Part shown: positions 32,671-43,979 of the stretch, piece by piece
Layout: every line of letters begins with the position of its first letter
Numbering within the stretch: the stretch's first letter is position 1
NCBI GenBank assembly: GCA_030848705.1
Contig: CM061239.1
Span: forward strand, 85,480,363 to 85,544,362
Source: Heracleum sosnowskyi
Taxonomy: Eukaryota > Streptophyta > Magnoliopsida > Apiales > Apiaceae
Reading direction: 5' to 3'
DNA: 64,000 nt
The notes under the pieces: model-generated
Seen by the model: the letters and a program-made list of their open reading frames with translations, nothing else
Database searches by the model: none
What the model was told of the DNA's origin: nothing
Position numbers and translations under genes: made by a program

Positions 32671-35600
32671 ATGTCTCTCACTGGTTTCACATATGAGAAG
32701 AACAACTTCACAGCACTGGTGGACTTCGAAGAGAAGAATGCATCATATCACACTATGATGAGGTTTCTTCAGAACTGCAAACTCTCAAAGGCAATGTTTG
32801 AAGCCCCCAAACTATAGTTCGAGGTGATTGAAGCACTCTGGGAATCAGCTGTGTTTGATTCTGTCAATGCTACTATCACCTTTGCTCTTCAAGCTAACCA
32901 TGTAGAGAGTAACCTTGTGGTCCAATTCCCTGCAAACTCTAAAGACAGTTGGGTTGAAAATAAGAGAGTCCTTGAGGACTTGAATAGGCTGAACCACAAC
33001 AAGGAGATTCAATTGGTGTATCCACCCAATTTCACTGCAGCTCAAGAGGCACAGGTGAGTCAGGTAATCTCCTCCACTGATCCTTCCTCTATTGTCATTT
33101 CTTTGATTTCCAATGCCACCATGGAGGCTGGAAATGTCCAACAGCCTCCTACCTAAGTGGCCACCTCTAAAATTCCCAGATCCAAATCCAGAAAGCCAAC
33201 CTCAGGTGCTTCTCAAAAGACACCTGCTGTAAAAACTACCAAAACCCTTGAGGGGAGTGTGAAGGAGGTAGTCAGTGGTGAGGGAAGGGGTGAACATCAA
33301 AGAAACCCCAAGGACAAGGAGGGTGAGATTAGTGTGTCCCAGCCTAGCCACCCTGTATCTTCTAAAAAAGATGCAGTGGTTGAAAAGGAAGGTAACACAT
33401 CCCTAGTGGCATCCTCCCAAAAGGATGTTGCTATTGAAAATAGTCCCCAACCAAGGACACAACACAAGAGGGATTGGGACACCAGAAGCCCCGGAGATAA
33501 ATCCAAGGTCTATGAAAGAAGAAAGAGGTCTAAACTATCTGGGGTTGCACAGGGATCACACACAGTGTCAATGACACCATCACAAATTCAGTTTGATATG
33601 GCTCCAGTAAATGTGGAGTCACAGCCCCATTCTTTAATTATTCAAACTGAAACAAAAACACCAAGCTCACCTACTCTCTCTTTGGATGTGGATATGATTC
33701 ACACATCCATTCCCGATTCTCCATTTTTAACCTTCTTGGAGAAGCCCCACTCTGAAATTGGTGGTCATCATCTTATTGATGATTTGTTGGACCACCAATA
33801 TATCATTTCTAAGACTTTGGCTCCATCAGTGGCTCTCAATTTAAAATCAATCTCCACAGATTCAGCCATAGTCTCAATTTCAAAAGCTACTTCTTTTTCT
33901 TCATCAAGTGATATTTCTCATCCGTTGACAAGTGTTTGTCCGTCTACGGATATGCCTCAAATTAGCTATCCGTTGACATATACTTCTACCACCTCTACGG
34001 ATACTCCTTCCACACTTGCCCTTCAAACATCAAATATTACAACTTCAAGTGTGGATGAGTTAGTAGTAGTTCAAACACTCTTAGAACTGAGGGAAGGGAG
34101 TGAAGCTACTGAGAGTGAGAGGCTGGTTTGCAACCAGGCAAAAGGAGAGGAAGAGAAAGAGGGACATACTATTTCTTCTAGTCTGATAAAAGTGAGAAAT
34201 GAGAGTTCCATCTTGGTAGGTGAAGGTGAGGGTGTGAGCCAGGGGGAGCCCCTGATGCGAGAAAAGAGAGAAAATGAGAGAAAAGTTGGTACATGAGAGA
34301 TAAGGATGGAAGACTCAGCCATTGCAAGTGAGTCAATGGATGTCAGTGATGTAGATAGGGAAAGGCTGTTCCAACTTGAATATCAAAATGAGTTGGATCA
34401 AGTCAACCTGAATGTTGAGACATTTACTCATCCTGATCCAGCTTATCAAGTCTTGGCTGGACAAGGCAATGTGGAGGCAGAGAGGATGTTGAATTTGGTA
34501 CACACTACTGAATCAATGTCTAAGGTAAAGGAAGAAATTCAGAATCTGCCTTTAGGAGCTGGTGAAGACTTTGAGTATGATGAAGACAATGATGATTCTG
34601 AGAGCGGTGAAGGAGGAGATGAAGGCCCTTCTACTCTCCAAGAGATGCCTTCTTGGTTGTTCTCCAACTCCTATGTTCACAATGACACCAAGGCAGTCAT
34701 TCTCAAGCTCAAACATCCCATCCCTTGCATGCCACCACTGTTCAGAATTTTGTGGCATCTCTTCAACTTCATCAGGCCCACATTCTTCAGCAGAGAGCCA
34801 ACACTGATGACATCAAAGGCCATCTTGATGGGGTAAAAAGCGCATTGGAAAGAAGGGTTGATGTTGTTGCTCCTTCTACCTCTCAAAGATGCAAGCAAGA
34901 TAAGCTGGTGACGGATGTGGCTGGCCTTACTGTGAGGATGGATAAGATGGAAAGGCAAATGGACACCTTCCTGGCTAACCAAAATCTACAGACTCAGTTT
35001 CTGCAATAGTTACTACAGGCTACTGGTGTTCCTCAAACCTTTGATGATAACAAATAGGGGGAGAGTGCACTAGTGGTCTCTGAAGCAGAAACCAAAGGTG
35101 TGCCATCAAGCCAAGGGGAAGGAGAGTCACCTCAAATCATAGAAAATCCAAGTGAGTTTCAACTCACAAAGGTGGTTTCTCCTTCAGCTAAGGATGTTCA
35201 AGTCTTTCTCAATTCAGAGAGGTTAATCAAAGAGTCCATCTTCAAGGCTGTGACTTCATCATCGACAAAATCAGTGCATGTCCACACAACCATTCTAAAA
35301 GTTCTCACACCTGATACCATTATTCTACAAATAGAATATGATGCTGAACACTCAAGTGTCAAGGAGTTTGAACCAATCTTCAGTGGCAGGACTGGTTCTC
35401 CACCAAGACATCATGGCAAGAACAAATTAGAAGTGGACTATCCATTCTCCAAGCCTGATGATTCTAAGGTGTTATCAGCTCTTATCAGGAATCTCAAGAC
35501 TACTAATGACAAAGAGCTGAAACAAGGGTTGGCTGTTATCTACAGAAATGGAAAAGAAATTCACATCACAAGCAGCCATCCTAGGTTCAATGAAGCCAAA

Positions 35601-36632
35601 GCAGAAGAGATTTCTAGAATAAGGAGAGAAGCCAATACCCAGGGTTTTGAATCTACACCTGAAAAACAGGCTAGATTAGTCCAAGAACTTATGAGAGAGA
35701 TGGAGGAAGAGAGTAGTGAGGCTGTAGAGGAAGAGGCCCCTACTAAAAGAAAATTGAAGAAAAGGAAAACAGTGCCTAAGTTCAATCCTACCAGATGGAA
35801 GCAAAGATCAAATAGGCTTGTTTCTCCTGAGAAAGTAGAAGAGAAGAGAGATACAAGGAGGAGAATTATCTTTGAAGATCCCATTCCATCTTCAACTCAA
35901 TCTCAAACCACTTTCCATGAGACTCCTGTAGAGCCTAGAGAAGAGCCTATTGAGTTTGAAAACTTGGTTTTCCCTAAGTTCATCTTTGAAGCTGAAAAGA
36001 AGTCAAAGAAAAGGGAACAAGTCAAAAGAGCTCAACAAGGACCAATCAAGCTGAATGTTGCACCAAAAATTGCCAAGCCAGTTGAGAACAAGGCAGACTT
36101 TTTGTACATTGCAGATATACAAGAGTACTCAACCATGGATCTTTTCCTTGATGAAGTTAGTGAAATAAGAGGCACAGACAAATTCAGAGATATGCCTGAA
36201 AGACTAACTTTTGTCTACAAAAGAGGGAAGGTGAGAGCATGGCTCCTGTAACAAGTGTTAAATGAAGGATATTCTACCTTGGTGAAAGTCTTCTCAAGCT
36301 TCAAAAACACAAGGGGGTTATCTTAGGTTGCAAGGTGTGCTATTTTGAAAGAGATTGAGGAAATCACGAGCAGCTGGAATTCTCCTGATAGTTTACCAAG
36401 AAAGCTGAAGATCCCTTATAATGGACAAAGAATCCATCTTCAACCTTACTGGATGATGGAATTCAAGGATGATAAGGGCTGTAGAAGATTCTTCAGGATT
36501 GAAGATCAATTGTCTAAGGCTAGCATTAAGTACCTTAGATGGTTGCAAGGCAAGCTGAATCCAAAAATTGCTGAAGAAGATGAATTCTACAGAAAGCTTC
36601 AAGATCAAATCAAGGCAAATAGAAATTTCTAA
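32671..36632 (+). pseudogene. copia-3 ORF2, decayed extra ORF
   Basis: It starts at the ATG at 32671 and can be followed to 36632 through in-frame stops near 32815, 33154, 34294, 35007, 35055, 36249 and 36324, plus one frameshift near 34700. The N-terminus resembles the copia-1 and copia-4 ORF2 only in layout. The middle is Ser/Thr/Pro-rich. A helical, coiled-coil-like region lies near 34750-35000, followed by a basic and acidic C-terminal part unlike the other two. This suggests a second ORF2 subtype. No known domain was recognised. Confidence 0.75.
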
Positions 36633-36888
36633 TTTTATTAAATCTCTAAGTCTTGATATAATCGACGTATCTTGCAATATCTCGTATATTCCAGATGAAA
36701 TAGTAAAAACCAAAATCTTCGAATTCTGGCAACTTTTATATTCTTTTATTTAGTTAGTACAACAACGATACAACTTCGAAACTTGAGTTTTCCAACTCCT
36801 ACATAGGGTGGTCTGAAAAGTTTCTTCATATCATCAAAAGTACTATTCATCAATTTCTTTCATACATACAAAAATATGGTTTATTACA
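36633..36888 (-). repeat. gypsy-2 3' LTR stub (5' end only)
   Basis: About 256 bp survive, starting TGTAATAAACC on the minus strand right after the PPT. It shares the ACATAGGGTGGTCTGAAAA block with the solo LTR. The inner edge against copia-3 ORF2 is approximate. Confidence 0.75.
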
Positions 36889-36907
36889 GTCTCCCCTCCT
36901 TAAAAGG
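36889..36907 (-). other. gypsy-2 polypurine tract
   Basis: CCTTTTAAGGAGGGGAGAC on the minus strand directly precedes the LTR. The same tract occurs in gypsy-3. Confidence 0.88.
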
Positions 36908-38696
36908 ATTCCGCCCCAGAATCACATTAAGAACAAATGGGGGTATTTTTCTTGTAGTGTGCTTTCTAGTTCCCAAGTTGATTCTTCGACATTATGGTTT
37001 CTCCACAAGACTCTTACTAGCTTGATAACTTTATTTCTGAGCAGTTGTTCCTTTCTGTCAATGATTTCCATAGGTTCCTTTCTGGCGTCTGCATTTTAAT
37101 TTCTCAACATAGACACATGGAACACATTGTGAACTTGTTGTAGGTTTGGGGGCAAAGCTAATTCATAGGCGACGGGTTCGACGCGTCTTAAGATCTCGAA
37201 TGGTCCAATAAATCTTGGGCTCAACTTTCCCTTCTTACCGAATCTCATCAATCCTTTCCACGGGGACACTTTTAGAAACACTAGGTCTCCTACTTCATAC
37301 TCTCTGTCTTTCCGGGCTAGGTCTGCGTACTTGCGTTGTCTGTCCTGGGCCGCTTCCAAGCGCCCTTTGACTAGGTCTATGATATCCTTTGTTCGCTGAA
37401 CCAAATCGGGTCGTAGTATCTTTCTCTCGCCGACCTCTTCCCAACATAAGGGGGATCGGCATCTCCGACCATATAAGGCTTCGTATGGGGGCATTCCTAT
37501 GCTCGCATGGTAGCTATTGTTGTAAGCAAACTCTATCAAGGGAAGATGTTCATCCCAAGTTCCCTTGAAGTCTATCACACACATTCTAAACATGTCCTCT
37601 AACGTTTGGATGGTCCTTTCACTCCGTCCGTCCGTTTGGGGATGATAGGCGGTACTCATGTTTAGCTTAGTTCCTACACAATCCTGAAAGCTTCTCTAAA
37701 ATCCGGAGTTGAACCTGGGGTCTCTATCTGACACAATGGCTACGGGAACTCCAAGTCGTACTACAATCTCTTTTATGTACATCTCCACTAGTCTGTCGAC
37801 AGTGTAAGTTTCCTTAATCGGGAGGAAGTGGGCTGACTTAGTCAGTCGGTCTATGATTACCTAGATTGCATCGTGATTCGTTTTGGTTCTTGGAAAGCCC
37901 ACTACAAAGTCCATGGCTATGTGTTCCCATTTCCATTCGGGAATTTCTAGGGGTTGGAGCAATCCACTGGTTCTCTGGTGCTATGCTTTTACTCTCTGGC
38001 AGGTCAAGCATTTGCTTACCAATTCTTCTACATCTCTCTTCATGTTCGGCCACCAATAGAACTCCTTCAAATCCCTATACATTTTAGTGCCGCCAGGGTG
38101 AATTGTGTATCTGGAGTTATGACCTTCGTACAAGATCTTGTCCTTTAATTTTTGTACATTCGGAACCCAAATCCGGTAGGTATATCTCATGATCCCTTTC
38201 TCGTCTCCGTCACACTTTATTTCCTCTCCTATCATCGACTCCCTACCTTCCCTCATCATTCTTTCTTGACATATTCGGATCTTTTCTATCAACTCGGGTT
38301 GCATTATAATTTCAAACCATCCTTCTGTCCCTTTTTCCGTAACCTTGACCTCAATTTCCATCCTTTCAAATTCTCGGATTAAATCCTCTAACGAAGTTAT
38401 CATCTTAAGTTTTTCTTTCCTACTAAGGGCATCGGCCACCACATTGGCCTTCCCCGGGTGGTAGAGGAACTCACAATCATAATCCTTAATTAACTCTAAC
38501 CATCTCCTGTATCTCATGTTTAACTCTTTTGAGTGAAAATATATTTAAGACTCTTGTGGTCCGTGAAAATCTTGCACTTCTCACCGTACAGATAGTGCCT
38601 CCACATCTTCTCACCGTATCTTATCTCGTACTCCTTCAGCTACCTGGATGCATAATCAATTACCTTACCATGTTGCATAAGCACACAGCCTAAACC
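36908..38696 (-). pseudogene. gypsy-2 RNase H end, integrase and chromodomain-like tail
   Basis: From right to left: the end of RNase H (TDHKSLKYIF, then RRWLELIKDYD), the integrase HHCC finger, the core with an SDRD-like region and STAYHPQTDGRSERT, the integrase C-terminal KLSPRFIGPFEIL region, and a chromodomain-like tail (36950-37090). Stops separate the blocks near 37660-37860, 37981 and 38520-38700. The domain order matches gypsy-1, but the coding capacity is lost. Confidence 0.9.
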
Positions 38697-39672
38697 TTAA
38701 TGAGACGCATCGCTGTAGATCACAAAGTTTCCTTGTTCGTCAGGTAATGCTAGCACAGGGGTTGTTACTAATCTTTTCTTTAACTCTTGAAAACTCTCCT
38801 CACACTTATCCGTCCAAACAAACTTCTCGGTCTTACGAGTACGTCGAGTAAGGGATCCTGCTATCTTTGCAAAATCCTTAACAAACCTCCTATAATATCC
38901 AACCAATCCTATGAAACTTCTCACCTCAATAGGTGTGGTTGGCCTTTCCCAATTTGACACGGCTTCTATCTATCTTAGCAGGGTCAACTAAAATCCCCTC
39001 TTTGCTAATCACATGTCCTAAGAACTGAACATCCTTCAACCAGAACTCGAAATTCGAGAATTTGGCGTACAATTCCTCTTTCCTCAGAATCTCTAGGACT
39101 ACTCTCAGGTGTTCCGCATGTTCCTCCTCAATCTTTGAGTAAACCAACATATCATCAATGAAGACTATTACACATATATCTAAGTACTTCATAAACACTC
39201 GGTTCATTAAATCCATAAAGGTTGCAGGTGCATTGGTCAATCCAAAGGACATTACCAGAAACTCATAGTGTCCGTACCTAGTGCGAAATGCAGTCTTGGG
39301 TATATCCTCAGGCTTGATCTTTAATTGGTGATATCCGGTTCTTAGGTTAATCTTGGAAAAGCATGTGGCATCCTTTAACTGGTCGAACAAATCATCAATC
39401 CTAGGTAAGGGATATTTGTTCTTAATGGTTAACTTATTCAACTCTATGTAGTCTATGCACAATCTCATGTTTTCGTCCTTTTTCTTTACAAACAACACTG
39501 GTGCACCCCACAGTGACACACTTGGTCTTATCATTCCTTTCTCCAACAGTTCCTGTAACTCGGCAGCTAGCTCTTTCATTTCTACGGGGGCTAATCGGTA
39601 CGGGGCCTTTGAGACTGACGTTGTTCCCGGAACTAAGTCTATTACGAACTCTATCTCCATGTCCGGTGGCAA
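38697..39672 (-). pseudogene. gypsy-2 reverse transcriptase
   Basis: RT motifs are well preserved, including the catalytic FIDD (FIDDMLVYS) that gypsy-1 has lost. A frameshift near 38950 separates the palm from the connection domain, and a TAA at the start of RNase H (38697) ends that block. Confidence 0.92.
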
Positions 39673-39858
39673 CCCCGGAAGATCCTCAGGAAATACGTCT
39701 TTGAACTCATTAACAACTGCGATGTCTTGTACCCTAGGGGCCTCTCACTTCGTGTCCACCACGTGAGCTAGATAAGCTTCACATCCTTGTCGCAATAACC
39801 TTTTGGTCTGGGCCATAATCATAAACTTTCTAGTTTATCATTGTCTTTTGAACACGAT

Positions 39859-40437
39859 CTACTTCCCCTCCGGTAATTTCAGCCTAATTTTCTTTCCTTC
39901 ATAGTCGATTTGAGCACCATTGCTGGCTAGCCAATCCATTCCTAGTATAACATCAAATTCCCCTAGTTTAAAAGGGATTAAATCTACGCGGAACTTCCTT
40001 CCTTCTAATTCTAGGCTACAGTTCAGATGCACTTGACTAACCGGAATTACTTCATGGTTGGCTATTTCTATTTGTAATGATTCTTTTAATGGTTTAGTCT
40101 TAAGCTTTAATTTGCATGCAAAGTCTTTAGATATAAAGGACCTGGTAGCTCCAGAATCGAATATAACATTGGCACGAATTGTGTTCAGTAAAAGTGTACC
40201 TGCTATCATATCCGTGTTTCTCACGAGATCCTGTACAGTCATGTTGAAAGTCTTAGCGGTGGGTAGTCTATTTGAGGCGGTTCCACTAACTCTTGATGTA
40301 GCTGGCCCAACGGGGGGACATTCCCTGGCCATGTGTCCTAACTTCCCGCACTTAAAACAAGTAACGTTCAGGTTGGCTATAGCGTTGTGTCCTGGGCAAG
40401 TGGTAGAATAATGCCCTAACTCTCCACACTTAAACAC
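39859..40437 (-). pseudogene. gypsy-2 zinc knuckles and aspartic protease
   Basis: Two CCHC-type knuckles are present; the second is CFKCGKLGHMAREC. The protease follows with catalytic DSGATRSF and the ILGMDWL motif. It overlaps the end of the gag block in another frame, which marks a frameshift. Confidence 0.9.
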
Positions 40438-41488
40438 TTTACCCCTTGTAAGCTACACGTGCCCGTATGTTTCTTTCCACATTTGTTACAATCTGGCAGT
40501 GGGGGTCGAGTGTGGTTGGAGTTAGACACCCCAGACTGCCGCCCGCCCTGGCCCACGCTCCAACTTTCAGCTCTCTTAAATCCAAAGTTTCGACTGGGTT
40601 GGGGTGGCGTTCCCCGATTGAACTTGCTTGGAAAACTCCTACCTGTAGAAATTCGTTTTTGGCTATCCATCTTTCTTTTCTTTCCTTCTCTGACTCTGTT
40701 CACTCCCAACTCCCACAATTGATGCCTTCTGCACTAAGGTGGCGTAGTCTGTTATCTCAAGAACTGCCACACGGTTCTGAATCCACTATTTTAGCCCTTG
40801 TTGGAACCTTCGGGCTCTCTTTGCGTCTGTATTAACGAACTCTGGTACAAACCTTGACAACTCAGTAAAATTGGCTTCAGATTCAGCCACTGTCATATTG
40901 TTCTGTTTTAGCTCTAAAAACTTTAACTCCATCTGGGTTTCCATGAACCTAGGGAAATACTTTTCTAAGAATAGCTGGCTAAATCTCTCCCAAGTTACCA
41001 TGACATTTCCTTCCAGATTTTTCTTAGCTTCCCACCAGTAGTTTGCCTCTCCTTTTAAGAGATAGGTGGCGAAAAGGGTCTTTTGTTCCTCTGCAACCTT
41101 CAGTATCTCGAAGGATTTTTCCATTTCTTTCAGCCAAGCTCTTGACTCTACGGGGTCTGCGGTTCCCTGGAACTCTAGGCGTTTTAGTGATTTGAAGGCC
41201 CTAAAAGCATTCGCAACCGAATTGGCAGGCCGCGGTGGGTTGGCAGGCCCTAAGTAGGTTCATGAACTGATCCATAGGGTTCCCTCCTGGGTTTCCCACT
41301 TCCTGGGTGTCATCTTCAGCCTCTTCCTCCTCATATTCAGAATCCTCATACTCATTGTAATGCATATCATCCTCCTCATTGTAGTCTAGGTCATTCTCAA
41401 AATTCTGGTGTCCACTCTCTTCATGGTGGCTGCCTTGGCCCTCTGAGGCAGCTGGGTGTGCTCGGGTTCCTACTCTTCTGGGTGGCAT
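40416..41488 (-). pseudogene. gypsy-2 gag
   Basis: The N-terminus starts MPPRR and is followed by a very acidic Glu/Asp/Tyr stretch. The Gag core (NYWWEAKK ... FTELSRF) is similar to gypsy-1. Frames change near 41200, 40785 and 40430. Confidence 0.88.
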
Positions 41489-42120
41489 TTTTATGGTAAT
41501 AACAATTTATATAATCTTGTCAAAATTTGAAAGTTTTCTTGAAAGAAAATGCGTGTATATATATACATATACACATATATATACAATTATATATCCAGAC
41601 ATTTAACAAAATCAGGGTAGGGGTCAAATAACAATCATTATAACAACTTTTTAAATAAGATCGGTAATTTGAGAAAAGATGACAAAAGAAACATGTATAT
41701 ATATATATAAATATATAAAAATAGGGTAGTTGATGAAACAATTTTTTTTTTCAAGTATATTTCGCGCTTATATCGTTAAGAGTTGAGAATTCACAGTTTA
41801 TATCAACGCAGATAAAACACGGTATATTGGTAAAAGTGTAAATAACTTGAGATCAACTTTTAAAGGAAACTGAACTGAAACTGAAATATATACATAATGT
41901 ATAATGTCATCAGGTTACAACTTTCCAACAGTCATCGTCTAGCAAAAGTAAATCACATCAACAAGTCACATCATCCTAAATAACCAGCTTCTAACAAAAG
42001 TAAAGTCAACCTGCCTATCTACTAGTCAGAATGGAATGCTACTACACAAGCTAACTATCCCACCAAAAACGACACTACTAGGGCCATCTGAATCTAAAAG
42101 ACTAAGTGATCCATATACCA
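41489..42120 (-). other. gypsy-2 leader, AT-rich with TA microsatellites
   Basis: Noncoding. It has TATATA tracts near 41555-41585 and 41695-41715 and a T-run near 41744. No PBS or gene was seen. Confidence 0.6.
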
Positions 42121-42634
42121 TCACGGCTCAACAGCAGGGCGAGTCAGATCCGTCATCCTCGCCATAGCACATGTCAGCACCCAATCTGAATCCTCTATGT
42201 CTATCATCCAATCCTCATCAACAGTCAGCTCCCTAAGTCTAAGTTGGCTCCTCAGCTCAATCCCAGTAATCGCCCTCCTAGCCTCTCTAGGGGTGGAGAA
42301 TCTCATCCCGCCCTATGACGTGTAGCGAGCCTCTCTCTCCTCAACTAAGTGCTTCCTAAGCTCATCCACTCTAGCATCTGCTGCAATCAAATCAACGGTC
42401 AAGCTACCCACAATCCAATCATGATAGGCAGTGGGTACCACTGGCACGGGAGGTGGTGGTGGTGTGTAGGGATCGTCGGCAGGGGCAGGGTCAGCCTCCT
42501 CCGGCTCCGGGGTGAGCTCCTCGAAATCATCATCAGAAGGTAAAGGGCTCCATGGGGGCAGAGGGGGTGAAGGGGACCTCACTGTAGGGAGTGGGTGAAT
42601 GTGGAAATCTCTCCAACCCACATCATCGTATATG
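42121..42634 (-). pseudogene. Leader ORF upstream of gypsy-2 gag
   Basis: One reading frame, broken by a single TAG at 42313-42315, covers about 168 codons and is open to the copia-4 insertion. It has a Pro-rich stretch, an acidic stretch, then a charged helical C-terminus. I do not recognise it. It lies in the gag direction about 630 nt upstream of gag, so it may be an element-borne accessory ORF. Confidence 0.5.
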
Positions 42635-43744
42635 TGTTAGGTCCAAAGTATCGTAGAAGGGGGGGGTTGAATACGATACTCACAAATAATTCAATTTCGT
42701 TCACGGATAATTCATTCAGTTCTATAACGAAATCAAACACACCAAACCAAACCAAGATTCGGGGAATATATCTTTTTATAAATATAAACCTCGAGGGGTG
42801 CTACAATTTCTAATCCGTAGATTAGCTTCAATGAGTTCTAGGTTAAACACAATCAATACAATGATAAAATTCTGAGCACTATTAATTTCTCTGATCTTCT
42901 CCGGCTCAAACTTCTCTCTTAGTAATTGCTTCTGTGTTAATAACCTGACTCAGGAAGACACCGCCTCTCTCTTAGTAATTGTAGTCTTTTGGTTTTGAAA
43001 ACTATCGAACCTTGATTGAAGAATCAATCTTGGCCGTCCATCTTCAAAATCAACCTGTCAAACAAGAATACTTTTCACCTGCTCCTAAACAAAAAACCAT
43101 CGAATAATTTAAGTTACTTTACCATTCGATAGTTTTTAAATCAAAACTATCGAATACCAAATTAACTCAAATTGCTTTTCTGAGAATCACTTTTTATATC
43201 ATTCGATAGTTTTCTAAAATGAAAAACTATCGAATCATTTTCTTGTCTTTTATCTTTTAATAATTCCACTGAGCTCCTGGGTGATTAAGTAATAGACTGT
43301 ATCAATTTCTTCTGAGATGATAAAACAACTTGATCTTTTTAGTGCCGTCAACTAGTGCAACTGGTCTGGTTCACAGATGAATAACACTTGATCAATTCTT
43401 CTTCTATGTCTTCAATTCGATGCTGCTGATAAGTCTCTTGTCGTTCTGGTTGCTTCAAATAAATCACTGGAATCCTGTGGTACTTAACCCTAAATCATTC
43501 ACATACTTCTGTCATCTTGAAAGTCTTGTTTATTTTGCTGTCACTGAGGCTTGAACATTTTCATGAACTTCTTTCCGTGACCTGTTTACGGACTTCAAGA
43601 ATACATACCGTATTTTGATTTTTTGAGTTTACCTTTTCTTCTTTGATTCTGGATTCCTGTGCTTCTGTTAATATTATTGTCTGTCTTGTCCTTTGTTGAG
43701 TTGTAGTTATCTCTTTTACATCTTATGTTACATTATGCTTTACA
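42635..43744 (-). repeat. copia-4 3' LTR (1.1 kb)
   Basis: TGTTAGGTCC...TTTACA, with the same first ten bases as copia-1. It contains two 13-bp perfect inverted repeats, ATTCGATAGTTTT/AAAACTATCGAAT, at 43124-43155 and 43201-43235, plus single copies of the motif. Confidence 0.9.
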
Positions 43745-43759
43745 ATCTCCCCCTATTTG
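43745..43759 (-). other. copia-4 polypurine tract
   Basis: CAAATAGGGGGAGAT on the minus strand is identical to that of copia-1. The 220 bp between it and ORF2 are noncoding. Confidence 0.88.
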
Positions 43760-43979
43760 ATTCGATAGAGTTTGACAAGCAAATGCTTCGAGGATAACTC
43801 AACTAACTAAGGAAACATGAAACTAATTAAAGTAAGACATCATAATAATATTAAATGCATTCTGGATCAGATATATATACATTTCCAGATTTCATGAATC
43901 AAAAAACAATAAAACTTTCTACATAGAAGTTGCTCCTCTAGTCTGAGCTGATAGTTCTTTTGTTCTTTGCTTCTGTTGT

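Larger units (their letters stand above)
32013..36632 (+). mobile_element. copia-3: 3' part of an older Sirevirus-like element
   Basis: The end of pol, a spacer and a long decayed ORF2 lie in order on the plus strand. copia-2 is inserted near the end of its RNase H, so the rest of pol, gag and the 5' LTR should lie left of the window. No 3' LTR is present; the right edge meets a gypsy LTR stub, which implies a deletion. Confidence 0.85.
36633..42634 (-). mobile_element. gypsy-2: decayed Tekay-like element
   Basis: On the minus strand: leader ORF, gag, protease, RT, RNase H, integrase, chromodomain-like tail, PPT and a stub of the 3' LTR. copia-4 is inserted in the leader ORF at 42634. Frameshifts and stops are scattered through gag and pol. 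Confidence 0.9.
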
